DNA of 58,256 nucleotides from Streptomyces parvulus (GCF_014648855.1 NZ_BMRX01000024.1:1-58256), one strand, 5' to 3'. Numbered from the stretch's first letter, positions 1 through 8,305 are shown. Notes: a model not told the origin generated them from the letters alone. Numbers and translations are program-made.

Positions 1-1
1 C

Positions 2-61
2 GACCCCGACGGCAACGGATGGGCCCTCCAGGAGATCACCACCCGGCTCCCCGGACGGTGA
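2..61 (+). CDS. C-terminus of a VOC (glyoxalase/bleomycin-resistance fold) protein, partial
   Basis: The left edge cuts this gene; only the last 19 codons and a TGA are present. The visible tail reads DPDGNGWALQEITTRLPGR, which matches the usual end of actinobacterial VOC-superfamily proteins, where a DPDGN turn leads into the last beta strand and supplies a metal-ligand Glu (here the E of QEIT). Which VOC enzyme it is cannot be decided from so short a piece. Confidence 0.6.
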   Translation, partial: DPDGNGWALQEITTRLPGR

Positions 62-77
62 CGCCCCGACCCACCCC

Positions 78-626
78 TCATCCGACCGACACCACCTCCA
101 CGGTGCCGACGCCCCTCTTCATCGACCGCACGACGACGTCGAACACGTAGGTGGCGTGCGCGGGCGGACGCAGGGTCACCGTGCGTTCGGGCGCGAGGAC
201 GGATGCGGGTGACTGCCGCTCATGGCCGCTCTCCCCGCTGCCCGTCACCAGGAAGACCTTGAGCGGGACCCTGCTCACATTGCGCAGAGTGACCGCCGTG
301 GTGTCCGGGCACCTGCCCAGCCGACCGGTGGTGCAGTTGTAGCGGACATCCCCGAAGGAGACCCTCGCGCAGGACACCTCGTACCTCGGGTCGGAGAGCG
401 ATCTGCACACCGAGCCCCGGTCGAAGGAGGGGCCGGCATCGCCCGGGCCCTCCTCCGGCGTACTCACGGCTATCGCCCCGAGGACCAGCAGCGCCCCGAG
501 AGCGGCGGCCGCCAGGCACATCACGGGCCGGGCAGGGCCTCGTGCACGGTGCTGCCACTGGAGCAGTCCGCGGAACAGCGTCTTCCAGGCCGGATGCCGA
601 TGAATGAACGACTGTGGCTTGTACAT
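78..626 (-). CDS. Putative membrane-anchored protein with four extracytoplasmic cysteines
   Basis: A 182-residue protein if it starts at the ATG (MYKPQSF). It has a basic N-terminal segment (about residues 1-34), one hydrophobic helix (about 35-57), then a beta-rich exported domain with four Cys (VCRS, SCAR, YNCT, RCPD) that could form two disulfides. The open frame runs far upstream to 1406, but that part is antisense to a TetR gene and has shadow-like composition, so the shorter start was chosen. It lies convergent to the VOC gene. No family is recognised; a single-pass anchored lipoprotein-like or cell-surface role is only inference. Confidence 0.5.
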   Translation of the reverse strand: MYKPQSFIHRHPAWKTLFRGLLQWQHRARGPARPVMCLAAAALGALLVLGAIAVSTPEEGPGDAGPSFDRGSVCRSLSDPRYEVSCARVSFGDVRYNCTTGRLGRCPDTTAVTLRNVSRVPLKVFLVTGSGESGHERQSPASVLAPERTVTLRPPAHATYVFDVVVRSMKRGVGTVEVVSVG

Positions 627-1006
627 TGCCAGCTTTACCCAGACATGAGTCTCGTTGCGTGGTCGCCTCCCACCGGCGCGGCGGCCCTCCGGGGGCGCCG
701 GAAGGGCCGGCTCGCTCCGGAGCCGAGGAAGACTGGTCCGGTGGCGGGAGGGCATCGTCGGCCTCCCACCCCGCCGGTCGCGGGACGGCGGCGTGTACCG
801 CGTCGGCCGGCTGCCGTGAGGGGTGGCGGCGGGGACCCGGCCGTGGCGGACGAGGGCGTCGTGGAAGGCGGGCCCCTTCCACAGCGGTAACGCTTCGGCA
901 GGGCTCGAAGGTTCACCGGCGGCGGACGATCGCCGGAGGCCGCCCGGCGCGGGCACATCGCCTTCCAGCGGCGATGGGGCTTCTGGGAGAAGCGGCCCAC
1001 GAAAAT
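627..1006. other. Intergenic region, 380 bp, no gene recognised
   Basis: This stretch separates the minus-strand membrane protein from the plus-strand TetR gene. The open frames in it are arginine- and proline-rich, have no ribosome binding site and resemble no protein I know. It should hold the minus-strand promoter of the 78-626 gene; I could not pick one out. Confidence 0.5.
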
Positions 1007-1031
1007 AGTCGGTCGGTCGTATACTGGGCGT
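1007..1031 (+). promoter_or_regulatory. Probable promoter and autoregulatory operator of the TetR gene
   Basis: A TATACT -10 hexamer (1020-1025) ends six bases before the ATG at 1032, so transcription would begin at or next to the start codon (leaderless mRNA). Overlapping it is AGTCGGTCGGTCGTATAC, a run of GGTC half-sites typical of TetR autoregulation. No good -35 is visible. Confidence 0.5.
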
Positions 1032-1649
1032 ATGGGGCGAACGAGCGACGCAAAGGAAAAGATTCTCACAGCTGCTCAGTCGCTGCTCGAGCACCGTGGC
1101 TACTCGGCGCTGGGCGTGGCGGAGATCTGCAAGGCGGCGGGGGTGCCGAAGGGCAGCTTCTACTACTTCTACGAGTCCAAGGAAGCCCTCGCACTCGCGG
1201 TCATCGACGAGCAGTGGGCGGCTGAGAGGCGGGACTGGCAGCACGTCCTGAACAGCGATGACGAGCCCTTGCAGCGGCTGCGGCAGCTCTTCGCTGCGAC
1301 CGAGAGCCGACAGCGGGCGGGGCAGGACAGCTGCGGAGTCGTCTCGGGCTGCATGTTCGGCAATCTCTCGCTGGAGATGAGCAACCAGACGGAATCCCTG
1401 CGCCATCGCCTCCAGGAGATCTTCGAGGCGCAGGTGGACATGGTCGAGGTGACTGTCACCGAGGCACTGGGCCGGGGCGACATCTCGGTCGCGGACCCGC
1501 GCGAAGCGGCGCGTGCCGTCGTGGCGCAGCTCGAGGGCCAGGTGCTCTTCGCCAAGCTCTACAACAACACGGCTCAGCTCGGCACCTTGTGGCCGAACTG
1601 CCTGGCCCTGCTGGGCGCGCGTGATGCGCAGCCCGTCGAGGTGTCCTGA
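1032..1649 (+). CDS. TetR/AcrR-family transcriptional regulator
   Basis: 205 residues. Residues about 8-52 form the TetR helix-turn-helix: helices around ILTAAQSLL, then LGVAEICKAAGVPKGSFYYFYESKEALALAVI, the canonical recognition-helix region with GSFYYFY-x-SKE. The rest is an all-helical ligand/dimerisation domain of normal length; a CGVVSGCMFGNLSLE segment resembles the C-terminal domain of the TetR subgroup that controls quinone or nitro reductases. The ATG sits just after a -10 element, so it is probably leaderless. It resembles the TetR at 31506-32078 (same AAGVPKGSFYxxFxSKE recognition region) and is convergent with the prephenate dehydratase. Ligand and targets are unknown. Confidence 0.9.
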   Translation: MGRTSDAKEKILTAAQSLLEHRGYSALGVAEICKAAGVPKGSFYYFYESKEALALAVIDEQWAAERRDWQHVLNSDDEPLQRLRQLFAATESRQRAGQDSCGVVSGCMFGNLSLEMSNQTESLRHRLQEIFEAQVDMVEVTVTEALGRGDISVADPREAARAVVAQLEGQVLFAKLYNNTAQLGTLWPNCLALLGARDAQPVEVS

Positions 1650-1691
1650 CGGCGGATGTGCGGGGCGGAACCGACCGCCATCGGCCCGCGG

Positions 1692-2633
1692 TCAGGGGTC
1701 GGAGGGCGGACGCGACGGCTTGGCCCGGCCGTCCGCCTCTCCCCTCTCGGGGACCGGATCCCCCTGACGGCGCGCGGGCCCGGGACAGCGCCGGATGGAA
1801 CGTGCACGCCGGTGCTCGTGGGCGGGATACACCCCGAGGATGCGCACCTCGGAGGAGAAGAAGCGCAACTCCTGGAGGGCCAGTTCCACTCGGGGGTCGT
1901 CGGGATGCCCCTCGATCTCGGCGTAGAACCGGCTGGCATGCAGACCGGCGCCCGCCTGGTAGCTCTCGATCTTGGTGAGGTTCACACCACTGCTCGCGAA
2001 CCCGCCGAGCGCCTTGTAGAGCGAGCTGGGGATGTTCCGCACCGAGAAGAACAGACTCGTCATCATCGGGTCGCCCGTGTACGGCGTCGGCGTGCCCTCC
2101 CGGGAGAGGACGACGAACCGCGTGGTGTTGTCGGGATCGTCCTCCACCCCGGCCCGCAGCACCTCCAGCCCGTACAGCGACGCAGCGGCGGGCGGGGCGA
2201 GGGCGGCGTGCCGGCGATCACCCAGCTCGGCCACCTCCCGCGCCGCTCCCGCCGTGTCGTCGCTGACGAGGCCCTGCCAGCCGCCTTCTCGGATGATCTT
2301 CCTGCACTGACCGAGCGCGTGCACGTGACTGCGTACGCACTCCACGTGATCCAGCGAAGTACCCGGCAGGCCCATGAGGTCGAAGCGGATGGCCAGGAAG
2401 TACTCGGCGATGATGAAGAGTCCCGACTCCGGCAGCAGGTGATGGACGTCCGCGACGCGTCCGGCCGCGGAGTTGTCCACCGGAATCACCGCGACGTCGG
2501 CCGCGCCGCGGGTGACCGCCTCCAGCGCCTGGTCGAAACTCGTACACGTCAGTTCGCTGCTCGCCGGGTAGAGCGCCTCAGCGGCCGTCGAGGAGTTCGA
2601 CCCGGGCTCCCCCTGGTAGGCGACGGTCGTCAT
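1692..2633 (-). CDS. pheA: Prephenate dehydratase with atypical ACT motif
   Basis: 313 residues. It converts prephenate to phenylpyruvate (phenylalanine biosynthesis). The N-terminal type-2 periplasmic-binding-like catalytic domain starts TVAYQGEPGSNS; the essential TRF triad is T171-R172-F173 (NTTRFVVLSR). An ACT domain follows at about 193-270. The phenylalanine-binding ESRP motif common in actinobacterial and enteric enzymes reads ESYQ here (223-226), and the GALV-like segment reads SSLY, so feedback control may be altered; a similar ESY-type ACT occurs in alphaproteobacterial PheA. A basic tail of about 40 residues is unusual. Its ATG overlaps the stop of the upstream gene (ATGA), so the two are translationally coupled, which suggests a pathway-specific paralogue rather than the housekeeping copy (inference). 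Confidence 0.88.
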   Translation of the reverse strand: MTTVAYQGEPGSNSSTAAEALYPASSELTCTSFDQALEAVTRGAADVAVIPVDNSAAGRVADVHHLLPESGLFIIAEYFLAIRFDLMGLPGTSLDHVECVRSHVHALGQCRKIIREGGWQGLVSDDTAGAAREVAELGDRRHAALAPPAAASLYGLEVLRAGVEDDPDNTTRFVVLSREGTPTPYTGDPMMTSLFFSVRNIPSSLYKALGGFASSGVNLTKIESYQAGAGLHASRFYAEIEGHPDDPRVELALQELRFFSSEVRILGVYPAHEHRRARSIRRCPGPARRQGDPVPERGEADGRAKPSRPPSDP

Positions 2634-3511
2634 GCCGGGCCTTCCGCTCGGTGGGGGTGTGGGCGGGTCGCGAAGTCCTCCACGAACCGCGTGACCTGCA
2701 GGATCGGCGTCGCTGCCTCGATCAGGTAGGCCAAGGGATGCCGACCGTCCGGACTGACGAACGCGATGGCCCCCTCGTAGGCGCCCGCGACGACGCGTCT
2801 GGCCACGTTCACGGCCCGGGTCAGAGGACCCGTCGCACGGGCGGCGCTCTCGCACGCGCCCCTCAGGCCGTACAGCGTCGACCGGAGGGCCGCCTGCTCA
2901 TCGTGTGTCAGGGCGGCCAGTTCGGCTGCCGGAAGCGCGGCGGACCGGTTGCCGTCCGCGAGACGCGCCAGCACGTCGGTCAGGCGGCGGGTCGCTCCGA
3001 GCGCCATGGCGGTGACGGCGACACCGACGAAGATCTCGTCCGTCGCCCTGAGGGGGACACCCGAGCGACGCGTGGCCAGTCCGGCGGGTACATAGGCGTC
3101 GGTGAGTTCGAGGGCGCCCGTCGGGCGGTTGCCGCTCGGGCCGAACGGCAGCCGTTCCCCGCCCGGAAGGACGAAGAGGTCCCACCCGTCCTCGTCGGCC
3201 GTGTCCCCGGGGGTGGCCAGGGGGAGAACGAACCAGACAGGGTGGGGATGCACCCTCAGGTGCCAGCGACCGGAGAGCGAGAAGCCTCCGTCCACCGGCC
3301 TGGCGACGGGCCCGGCACCCGGTTCCACGGCCGGCCGGGCGGTGGGCAGCGGTGCGGCCCAGTTCCATGTGCGGGTGAACGTGTCCCAGGTCGTGGCGGG
3401 GTCCCGGTGTGCGGCCGACTCGAAATGGTCGTGTACGTGGAGCAGGTCGGCGCCTGGCCCGATCGTCCGCGACCCACCGTCGAATCGGGTCGGCTGCGTA
3501 TGCCTGGTCAA
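2630..3511 (-). CDS. Acyl-CoA-dehydrogenase-like flavoprotein, short form
   Basis: 293 residues from a TTG start (3511) preceded by GAAGGTGAG; an in-frame stop just upstream forbids an earlier start. The middle beta domain (FSLSGRWHLRVHPHPVWFVL, then a segment like the substrate/FAD loop of the family) and a C-terminal helical bundle (IFVGVAVTAMALGATRRLTDVLARL) follow the acyl-CoA dehydrogenase / HpaB-like group-D monooxygenase layout, but the protein is about 90 residues short at the N-terminus, so the first alpha domain is reduced or lost. Coupled by a four-base overlap to the prephenate dehydratase. The exact reaction cannot be stated; a role in modifying an aromatic or cyclohexadienyl metabolite is speculation from context. 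Confidence 0.5.
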   Translation of the reverse strand: MTRHTQPTRFDGGSRTIGPGADLLHVHDHFESAAHRDPATTWDTFTRTWNWAAPLPTARPAVEPGAGPVARPVDGGFSLSGRWHLRVHPHPVWFVLPLATPGDTADEDGWDLFVLPGGERLPFGPSGNRPTGALELTDAYVPAGLATRRSGVPLRATDEIFVGVAVTAMALGATRRLTDVLARLADGNRSAALPAAELAALTHDEQAALRSTLYGLRGACESAARATGPLTRAVNVARRVVAGAYEGAIAFVSPDGRHPLAYLIEAATPILQVTRFVEDFATRPHPHRAEGPA

Positions 3512-3841
3512 TTCTCACCTTCGTACGGGCGTCGTGGGCGCGAGCACCGCGCGGCCTGTCGTGGCGGGCAGTGCCGTTGGTGTACGCGTTCCGGTCGGGC
3601 GGTGACGGCGTACGGACGACTCGCCCGGCGGTCTGGCTTCTTCCACTGACGCCACGGGTGGGAGGGGCGTCTGTGTTCACGTGAGCCGTGCCACAGCGAC
3701 ACACCCCAGAAAACACCTCTCCTTGTATCACCGCCTTGACTGGTTATGCTCGCCTGTGGAACAGTCACCGGACATTGCGACCACCCCCGGCCCCGGCGGA
3801 GCAACGCGACCCCGATGACCTGATCGACGACGGAGAGACTC
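3512..3841. promoter_or_regulatory. Divergent intergenic region
   Basis: 330 bp between the minus-strand flavoprotein gene and the plus-strand hydrolase. A possible plus-strand promoter is TTGTAT (3723-3728), 16 bp, TATGCT (3745-3750); a TTGACT lies at 3736-3741 but has no matching -10. No gene is seen here. Confidence 0.3.
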
Positions 3842-4924
3842 ATGATCAACAGGCGTACGTTCAGCAAGGCCGTCGGCCTGGGTACCGGCGCGGCGGCGGT
3901 CTCGCTCGCCGGGTTGCAGGCCGGCGCCAGGGCGGCGACGGGCGCGGGCGAGGCGGGCCACGGGAGGGGCGGCGACAAGGCGGCGCCGACCGTGCCCGCC
4001 GTGCCCCCCGGGACGCACACCTCGTTCGACCGGATCAAGCAGGTCAGGGCGGGAATACTGGACGTGGGCTACGCGGAGGCGGGCCCGGCGCACGGCCCCG
4101 TCGTCATCTGCCTGCACGGCTGGCCCTATGACATCCACAGCTTCGTCGATGTCGCTCCCCTGCTGGCCGCACAGGGATACCGGGTGATCGTGCCCTTCCT
4201 GCGCGGCCACGGTACGACCCGATTCCTGTCCGCTCGCGCCTTCCGCAACGCCCAGCAGTCGGCCATCGCCCTGGACATCATCGCACTGATGGACGCGCTC
4301 AAGATCGACCACGCGCTGCTCGCCGGATTCGACTGGGGCACACGTACCGCCGACATCATCGCGGCCCTGTGGCCGGAGCGGGTCAAGGGACTGGTGTCGG
4401 TGAGCGGTTACATCATCACCAACGTCGGGGCCCAGAAGCAGCCCATCCCGCCCAAGGCGGAGTACGCCTGGTGGTACCAGTACTACTTCGCGACCGAGCG
4501 GGGCCGCCTCGCCATGGAGAACAAGGCGGACCGGCACGACCTGTGCCGTCTGGTCTGGGACACCGTCTCCCCCACGTGGGACTTCGACGACGCCACGTTC
4601 GAGCGCACCGCCGCCGCCTTCGAGAACCCCGACTACGCGGCGATCGTCATCCACAACTACCGCTGGCGGCTCGGTCTCGCGGACGGCGAGGCCCGCTACG
4701 AGCGCTACGAGCGCAAGCTCGCCGCCCGGCCCGTCATCGGAGTGCCTACCATTACCCTTGACGCCGAGCGCGACCCCTTCACCGCGCCCGGCGACGGTGC
4801 CTCCTATCGCGACCGATTCACGGGCAAGTACGCCCACCGGACGCTGACCGGTATCGGTCACAACCTGCCGCAGGAGGCACCCACCGCCTTCGCGCAGGCA
4901 GTCGTGGACGTGGACCACCTCTGA
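3842..4924 (+). CDS. Tat-exported alpha/beta hydrolase, epoxide-hydrolase/haloalkane-dehalogenase type
   Basis: 360 residues, ATG preceded by GGAGA. The N-terminus MINRRTFSKAVGLGTG is a twin-arginine signal (RRTFSK) with a hydrophobic stretch and an Ala-rich cleavage region near residue 31. The mature domain has the oxyanion motif HGWP (92-95), a nucleophile elbow AGFDWGTR with Asp164 as nucleophile, and His340 (GIGHNL) as the general base. An Asp nucleophile and HGxP point to epoxide hydrolase or dehalogenase chemistry rather than esterase. Export of such an enzyme by Tat suggests action on an extracellular substrate. It stands alone, followed by an 11-bp inverted repeat. Confidence 0.85.
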   Translation: MINRRTFSKAVGLGTGAAAVSLAGLQAGARAATGAGEAGHGRGGDKAAPTVPAVPPGTHTSFDRIKQVRAGILDVGYAEAGPAHGPVVICLHGWPYDIHSFVDVAPLLAAQGYRVIVPFLRGHGTTRFLSARAFRNAQQSAIALDIIALMDALKIDHALLAGFDWGTRTADIIAALWPERVKGLVSVSGYIITNVGAQKQPIPPKAEYAWWYQYYFATERGRLAMENKADRHDLCRLVWDTVSPTWDFDDATFERTAAAFENPDYAAIVIHNYRWRLGLADGEARYERYERKLAARPVIGVPTITLDAERDPFTAPGDGASYRDRFTGKYAHRTLTGIGHNLPQEAPTAFAQAVVDVDHL

Positions 4925-4950
4925 GGTGTCGCCCAGGCGGGCCTTCGCCT

Positions 4951-4990
4951 GCGGGTCTCACAGCGCCCGATCACGCGGCGTGAGACCCGC
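4951..4990. repeat. Perfect 11-bp inverted repeat between hydrolase and dehydrogenase
   Basis: GCGGGTCTCAC (4951-4961) and GTGAGACCCGC (4980-4990) are exact reverse complements separated by 18 bases. It lies 26 bp after the hydrolase stop and 46 bp before the dehydrogenase start. It could be a terminator, though it has no T-run, or an operator or mRNA structure for the downstream gene. Confidence 0.6.
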
Positions 4991-5036
4991 ACTGACGAAG
5001 GCACGCACGCCGCAACCCCCAAGGAGTAGAGACCCC

Positions 5037-6017
5037 ATGAGCCGAGCCATCCCCCTGTCTCCCGCGGACCGAAGCGCCGGCGAGCGGAGGATCGCCTGGC
5101 TTCCGGTGCCGGCCGAGGAGATGGACGGCCTTCCGGCCGACCTGGACTACGCGTCGTGGGACGGTCGCGGCCCGTACCCCACGGACCCGGCACGTGTCTC
5201 CTTCTACGCCCCTCCGCTCACCACGGACACGGCCGTGATCCTCCGGCCCCTCCCACGCATGTCCCAGCTCCGGGTGATCCAGGCACTGAGCGCCGGGGTG
5301 GACTATCTCCTGCCGCACGTCCGCCCGGAGGTGCTCCTCTGCAACGCCCGCGGCGTCCACGACGCGAGCACCGCGGAGATGGCGCTGACCCTGACGCTGG
5401 CCTCCTTGCGCGGAGTTCCGGACTTCGTCCGGAACCAGGGCTCCGGGCACTGGCGGCAAGCGATCCGGCCCTCCCTCCACGGTGCCACCGTGCTGATCGT
5501 GGGGTACGGCTCGATCGGCGCTGCCATCGAGGAGCGCCTGCGTCCGTTCGGGTGCGAGGTCGAACGGGTGGCGCGTACCCCGCGCCTGACCGCCGCCGGA
5601 CGGGTCCACTCCACGTCCGACCTGCGGGACCTGCTGCCGCAGGCGGACGTGGTGATCCTCTCTGTCCCGCTCACCGGCCAGACAAGGCACTTGGCCGACG
5701 CGACGTTCCTCGGTTCGATGAAGGACGGCGCCCTGCTCGTGAACGTGGCGCGCGGCGCGGTGGCGGACACCGGCGCACTGCTCGCCGAAGTCCGGACCGG
5801 CCGGATCCGCGCGGCCCTCGACGTGACCGACCCCGAGCCGCTGCCCCCCGGACACGCCCTGTGGACCGCGCCGGGCATACTGATCAGCCCGCACGCCGGT
5901 GCGTTCACCTCTGCCATGCTGCCTCACGTCAAGCGGCTGCTCGGTAGCCAGTTGCGGCGCTTCGCGGACGGGCGGGAGCTCGACAACGCGGTGTCCGCCT
6001 TCCCGCTCGCCGGCTGA
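5037..6017 (+). CDS. NAD-dependent D-2-hydroxyacid dehydrogenase
   Basis: 326 residues; ATG with AAGGAGT eleven bases upstream. A Rossmann fold carries the nucleotide-binding motif GYGSIG (near residue 155). The catalytic set of D-isomer-specific 2-hydroxyacid dehydrogenases is visible: the Arg region of LVNVARGAV, Glu in DVTDPEPLPPGHALW, and His in ISPHAGAFTS. It reduces a 2-oxoacid or oxidises a D-2-hydroxyacid; the substrate is not evident. Length is normal for the family (about 320-330). An in-frame upstream extension to 4926 is less likely because it would translate through the inverted repeat and has no ribosome binding site. Confidence 0.88.
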   Translation: MSRAIPLSPADRSAGERRIAWLPVPAEEMDGLPADLDYASWDGRGPYPTDPARVSFYAPPLTTDTAVILRPLPRMSQLRVIQALSAGVDYLLPHVRPEVLLCNARGVHDASTAEMALTLTLASLRGVPDFVRNQGSGHWRQAIRPSLHGATVLIVGYGSIGAAIEERLRPFGCEVERVARTPRLTAAGRVHSTSDLRDLLPQADVVILSVPLTGQTRHLADATFLGSMKDGALLVNVARGAVADTGALLAEVRTGRIRAALDVTDPEPLPPGHALWTAPGILISPHAGAFTSAMLPHVKRLLGSQLRRFADGRELDNAVSAFPLAG

Positions 6018-6028
6018 CGCCGCACCAC

Positions 6029-6050
6029 GGCCGGGCTGTCCGGTCCGGCC
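6029..6050. terminator. Possible bidirectional terminator hairpin
   Basis: GGCCGG (6029-6034) pairs with CCGGCC (6045-6050) in the 71-bp gap between two convergent genes. There is no T-tail, as is common in high-GC actinobacteria. The call rests on position and pairing only. Confidence 0.35.
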
Positions 6051-6088
6051 GACGACGCGAGGCCGGCCGGGACGTCGTCGCAGGCGTC

Positions 6089-7120
6089 TCACAGGGGCAG
6101 CGTCAACCGCCGTAGCGTGTGTGCGGTGGGCTCCTGCGCGGCCTGGCGGTAACCGGTACCGGCCCACAGATGGACGAGCTCCTTGTCCCCAGCCGCCGTC
6201 GCCGCCCTGCGGAGGGGCGCGGTGAGGTGATGCACGGCCGGATAGCCCGCCGGGGCCACGGATTCGTAGCGGTCGATGAAGGCGTTGCGCAGCGCCCGGG
6301 CGGGCCGTCCGGTGAAGGCTCGGGTCAGCACGGTCCCCTCGAACGCCGGATCGGTCAGGGCCTGCTGATGGAGTGTGGAGGCACCGCTTTCGTCGGCGCG
6401 CAGCAGCAGTGTGCCGATCATGGTGGCGGCCGCCCCGGCATGCAGCGCGGCCGCCACGTCGCCGGGCTCTCCGATGCCTCCGGCGGCGATGAGCGGCAGG
6501 GTGAGACTCCGGCGGACACGTGCGACGAGGTGAGGCAGGGGGACGGAGGCGATGGGGCGGTCGGGAGTGAGCGTGGCCGAATGCCCGCCTGCCGCCGGCC
6601 CCTGCACGATCAGCGCGTCCACGCCTGCCCGCGCGGCCTCCTCGGCCTCGTCGACCGAGGTGACGCTCTGCAGGACGGTGACACCCGCCCTCCGCAAGGT
6701 CGCCACGACGCGGGAGTCCGGGATGCCGAAGGTGAAAGAGACCCACGGAACCGGTGATCGGGCGATCAGGTCGATCTTGGCCGCCCAGGCGTCGTCGTCC
6801 TCCGTCGGTTCGACGGAGGGCAGGCTCAGCCCGTAGCGGTCGGCCTCACCCTGCACGGCCCGCGCGTACCGCGCGTAGGCGTCGCCCTCCACGGGCACCG
6901 GATTGGGCGCAAACAGATTGACGCCGAAGGGGACACCCGCCGCCCGGACCGCGCGTATCTCCTCGTCGAGGGCAGCCGGTGTCTTGTATCCGGCGGCCAG
7001 GAACCCGAGACTGCCCGCGCGTCCGGCCGCCACGACCAGCTCGGAGGTGCTCCCGCCTCCAGCCATCGGAGCCGCCAGGACCGGCAGTTCCACCCCCAGG
7101 TCGGACAGCAGTCGGTTCAT
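6089..7120 (-). CDS. Nitronate monooxygenase / NAD(P)H-dependent flavin oxidoreductase
   Basis: 343 residues, ATG with GGAGGAGAT upstream. A TIM-barrel FMN protein of the 2-nitropropane-dioxygenase superfamily: N-terminal PVLAAPMAGGGSTSELVVAA phosphate-binding loop, then the central GPAAGGHSAT motif whose His is the usual catalytic base, then GGIGEPGDVAAALHAGA and an IGTLLLRADES segment. These enzymes oxidise alkyl nitronates or act as NADH:quinone reductases or enoyl-ACP-reductase-like enzymes; the sequence does not separate these. It is divergent from a LysR gene 200 bp away, which is the obvious candidate regulator. Confidence 0.88.
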   Translation of the reverse strand: MNRLLSDLGVELPVLAAPMAGGGSTSELVVAAGRAGSLGFLAAGYKTPAALDEEIRAVRAAGVPFGVNLFAPNPVPVEGDAYARYARAVQGEADRYGLSLPSVEPTEDDDAWAAKIDLIARSPVPWVSFTFGIPDSRVVATLRRAGVTVLQSVTSVDEAEEAARAGVDALIVQGPAAGGHSATLTPDRPIASVPLPHLVARVRRSLTLPLIAAGGIGEPGDVAAALHAGAAATMIGTLLLRADESGASTLHQQALTDPAFEGTVLTRAFTGRPARALRNAFIDRYESVAPAGYPAVHHLTAPLRRAATAAGDKELVHLWAGTGYRQAAQEPTAHTLRRLTLPL

Positions 7121-7320
7121 GCCTGGTATCTCCTCCGCGCGCGGCGGGCAGCGGTGATCCCGCCGTCATCGGACGCCGAAGCGGCCTTGCCGGTGTCATG
7201 GGCACCGGATCCCGCCCGTGGTGACAGCCTATGACGCCAGGCGCCACGGCATGGATCTGTGCCATGCCGATTAGGCTGGCACTATGCACGACATGCATCG
7301 ATGCGCTGAGGAGTAAGGGC

Positions 7321-8172
7321 GTGGAGGTCGAGATCCGCCACTTGCGGGCCTTCGCCGCGGTGGCGCGGTGCCGGTCCTTCTCGCGCGCCGCACAGGAGCT
7401 GCTGATCACTCAACCGGCCCTGAGCCGTACGATCGCCCAGCTGGAGGGAGCCTTGAGCGTTCGACTGCTCGAACGGACCTCGCGCCGGGTGGCACCGACC
7501 GACGCGGGAGCCGAGTTCCTCCAGGAGGCGCAACGAGCGATCGCCTCGTTCGATCATGCCCTGAACACGGCGCGCCACCGGGCCTCCCTGCGGCTGGGTT
7601 TCAGCTGGCTGCTGCCGGCGCCCTGGGCGCAGCGGACCATCAGGAGCTTCGAAGGGGCAACAGGTGCCGCGGTGGCGCTCACCCGTACCGACGATCCGTT
7701 GCGAGCCCTGCGCCAGCACGTTGTCGATGTCGCCGTCGTCCGCGGTGACATGGAATTGCTGAAGCCCCTTGAGACCGTCCGGCTGTACGAGGAGGCACGC
7801 TTCGCGGTATGCGCCCCGGAGAGTCCGCTGGCCGGGCGCACCCACCTGCACTGGAGCGAGGTGCGTCAATGGCGTCTGGTCGTGAACTCCGTCAGCGGCA
7901 CCACCGGCCCGTGGTCATGGCCCGAGGATCTGCGGCCGAAGGACATCGTCGAGACCTCCAACTACGACGAGTGGGTGGAAACGGTGGCCGCGAATCGCGG
8001 CATCGGCATCGTTCCCGAGACCGCCAGGCACCGCTCTCCTCATCCCGGCCTGCACTTCATCGCCCTCGTCGACGCGCCGCCGGTTCCCGTGCGTCTCGTC
8101 TACTCGCCGGACGGGCCCGGGGCCCTCGTGCGCCGCTTCGTCGACGCCGCCCTGGAGGCGGCCCGCCAGTGA
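7321..8172 (+). CDS. LysR-family transcriptional regulator
   Basis: 283 residues from GTG (VEVEIRHLRAFAAVARC), chosen because GAGGAG lies 10 bases upstream and because it places the winged helix-turn-helix at the N-terminus as usual; a longer frame from 7231 lacks this. HTH: FSRAAQELLITQPALSRTIAQLE, then LERTSRRVAPTDAG. The effector domain is slightly short. It probably regulates the divergent nitronate-monooxygenase-like gene (classical LysR arrangement, inferred). The region before it holds the near-palindromic ATGCACGACATGCAT around 7283-7297, a weak operator candidate. Confidence 0.9.
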   Translation: MEVEIRHLRAFAAVARCRSFSRAAQELLITQPALSRTIAQLEGALSVRLLERTSRRVAPTDAGAEFLQEAQRAIASFDHALNTARHRASLRLGFSWLLPAPWAQRTIRSFEGATGAAVALTRTDDPLRALRQHVVDVAVVRGDMELLKPLETVRLYEEARFAVCAPESPLAGRTHLHWSEVRQWRLVVNSVSGTTGPWSWPEDLRPKDIVETSNYDEWVETVAANRGIGIVPETARHRSPHPGLHFIALVDAPPVPVRLVYSPDGPGALVRRFVDAALEAARQ

Positions 8173-8189
8173 ACGCCGGTTTCGCCCAC

Positions 8190-8208
8190 GCCGGGACTCA
8201 TGCCCGGC
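8190..8208 (+). terminator. Probable terminator after the LysR gene
   Basis: GCCGGG (8190-8195) and CCCGGC (8203-8208) pair over a seven-base loop, 18 bp after the LysR stop and upstream of the MBL gene. Confidence 0.4.
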
Positions 8209-8305
8209 AGGCATCGTTTCACGAGCCCAGGCATTTCACCCCCGCTCCGGAATTGTCTAGCGTGAACGTGTGTGTCAGTCACCAGGAAATCCAGTGAGGT
8301 CGGAC

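Noticed and set aside
627..1406. Long N-terminal extension of the 78-626 protein
   Set aside because: It is antisense to the TetR gene and has shadow-type composition; the MYKPQSF start gives a plausible anchored protein.
3688..4131. Plus-strand frame overlapping the hydrolase start
   Set aside because: Out of frame with the clear Tat-signal hydrolase; arginine/glycine-rich.
4971..6746. Minus-strand open frame of 591 codons across two genes
   Set aside because: It is opposite the hydroxyacid dehydrogenase and runs through the nitronate-monooxygenase gene in a wrong frame.
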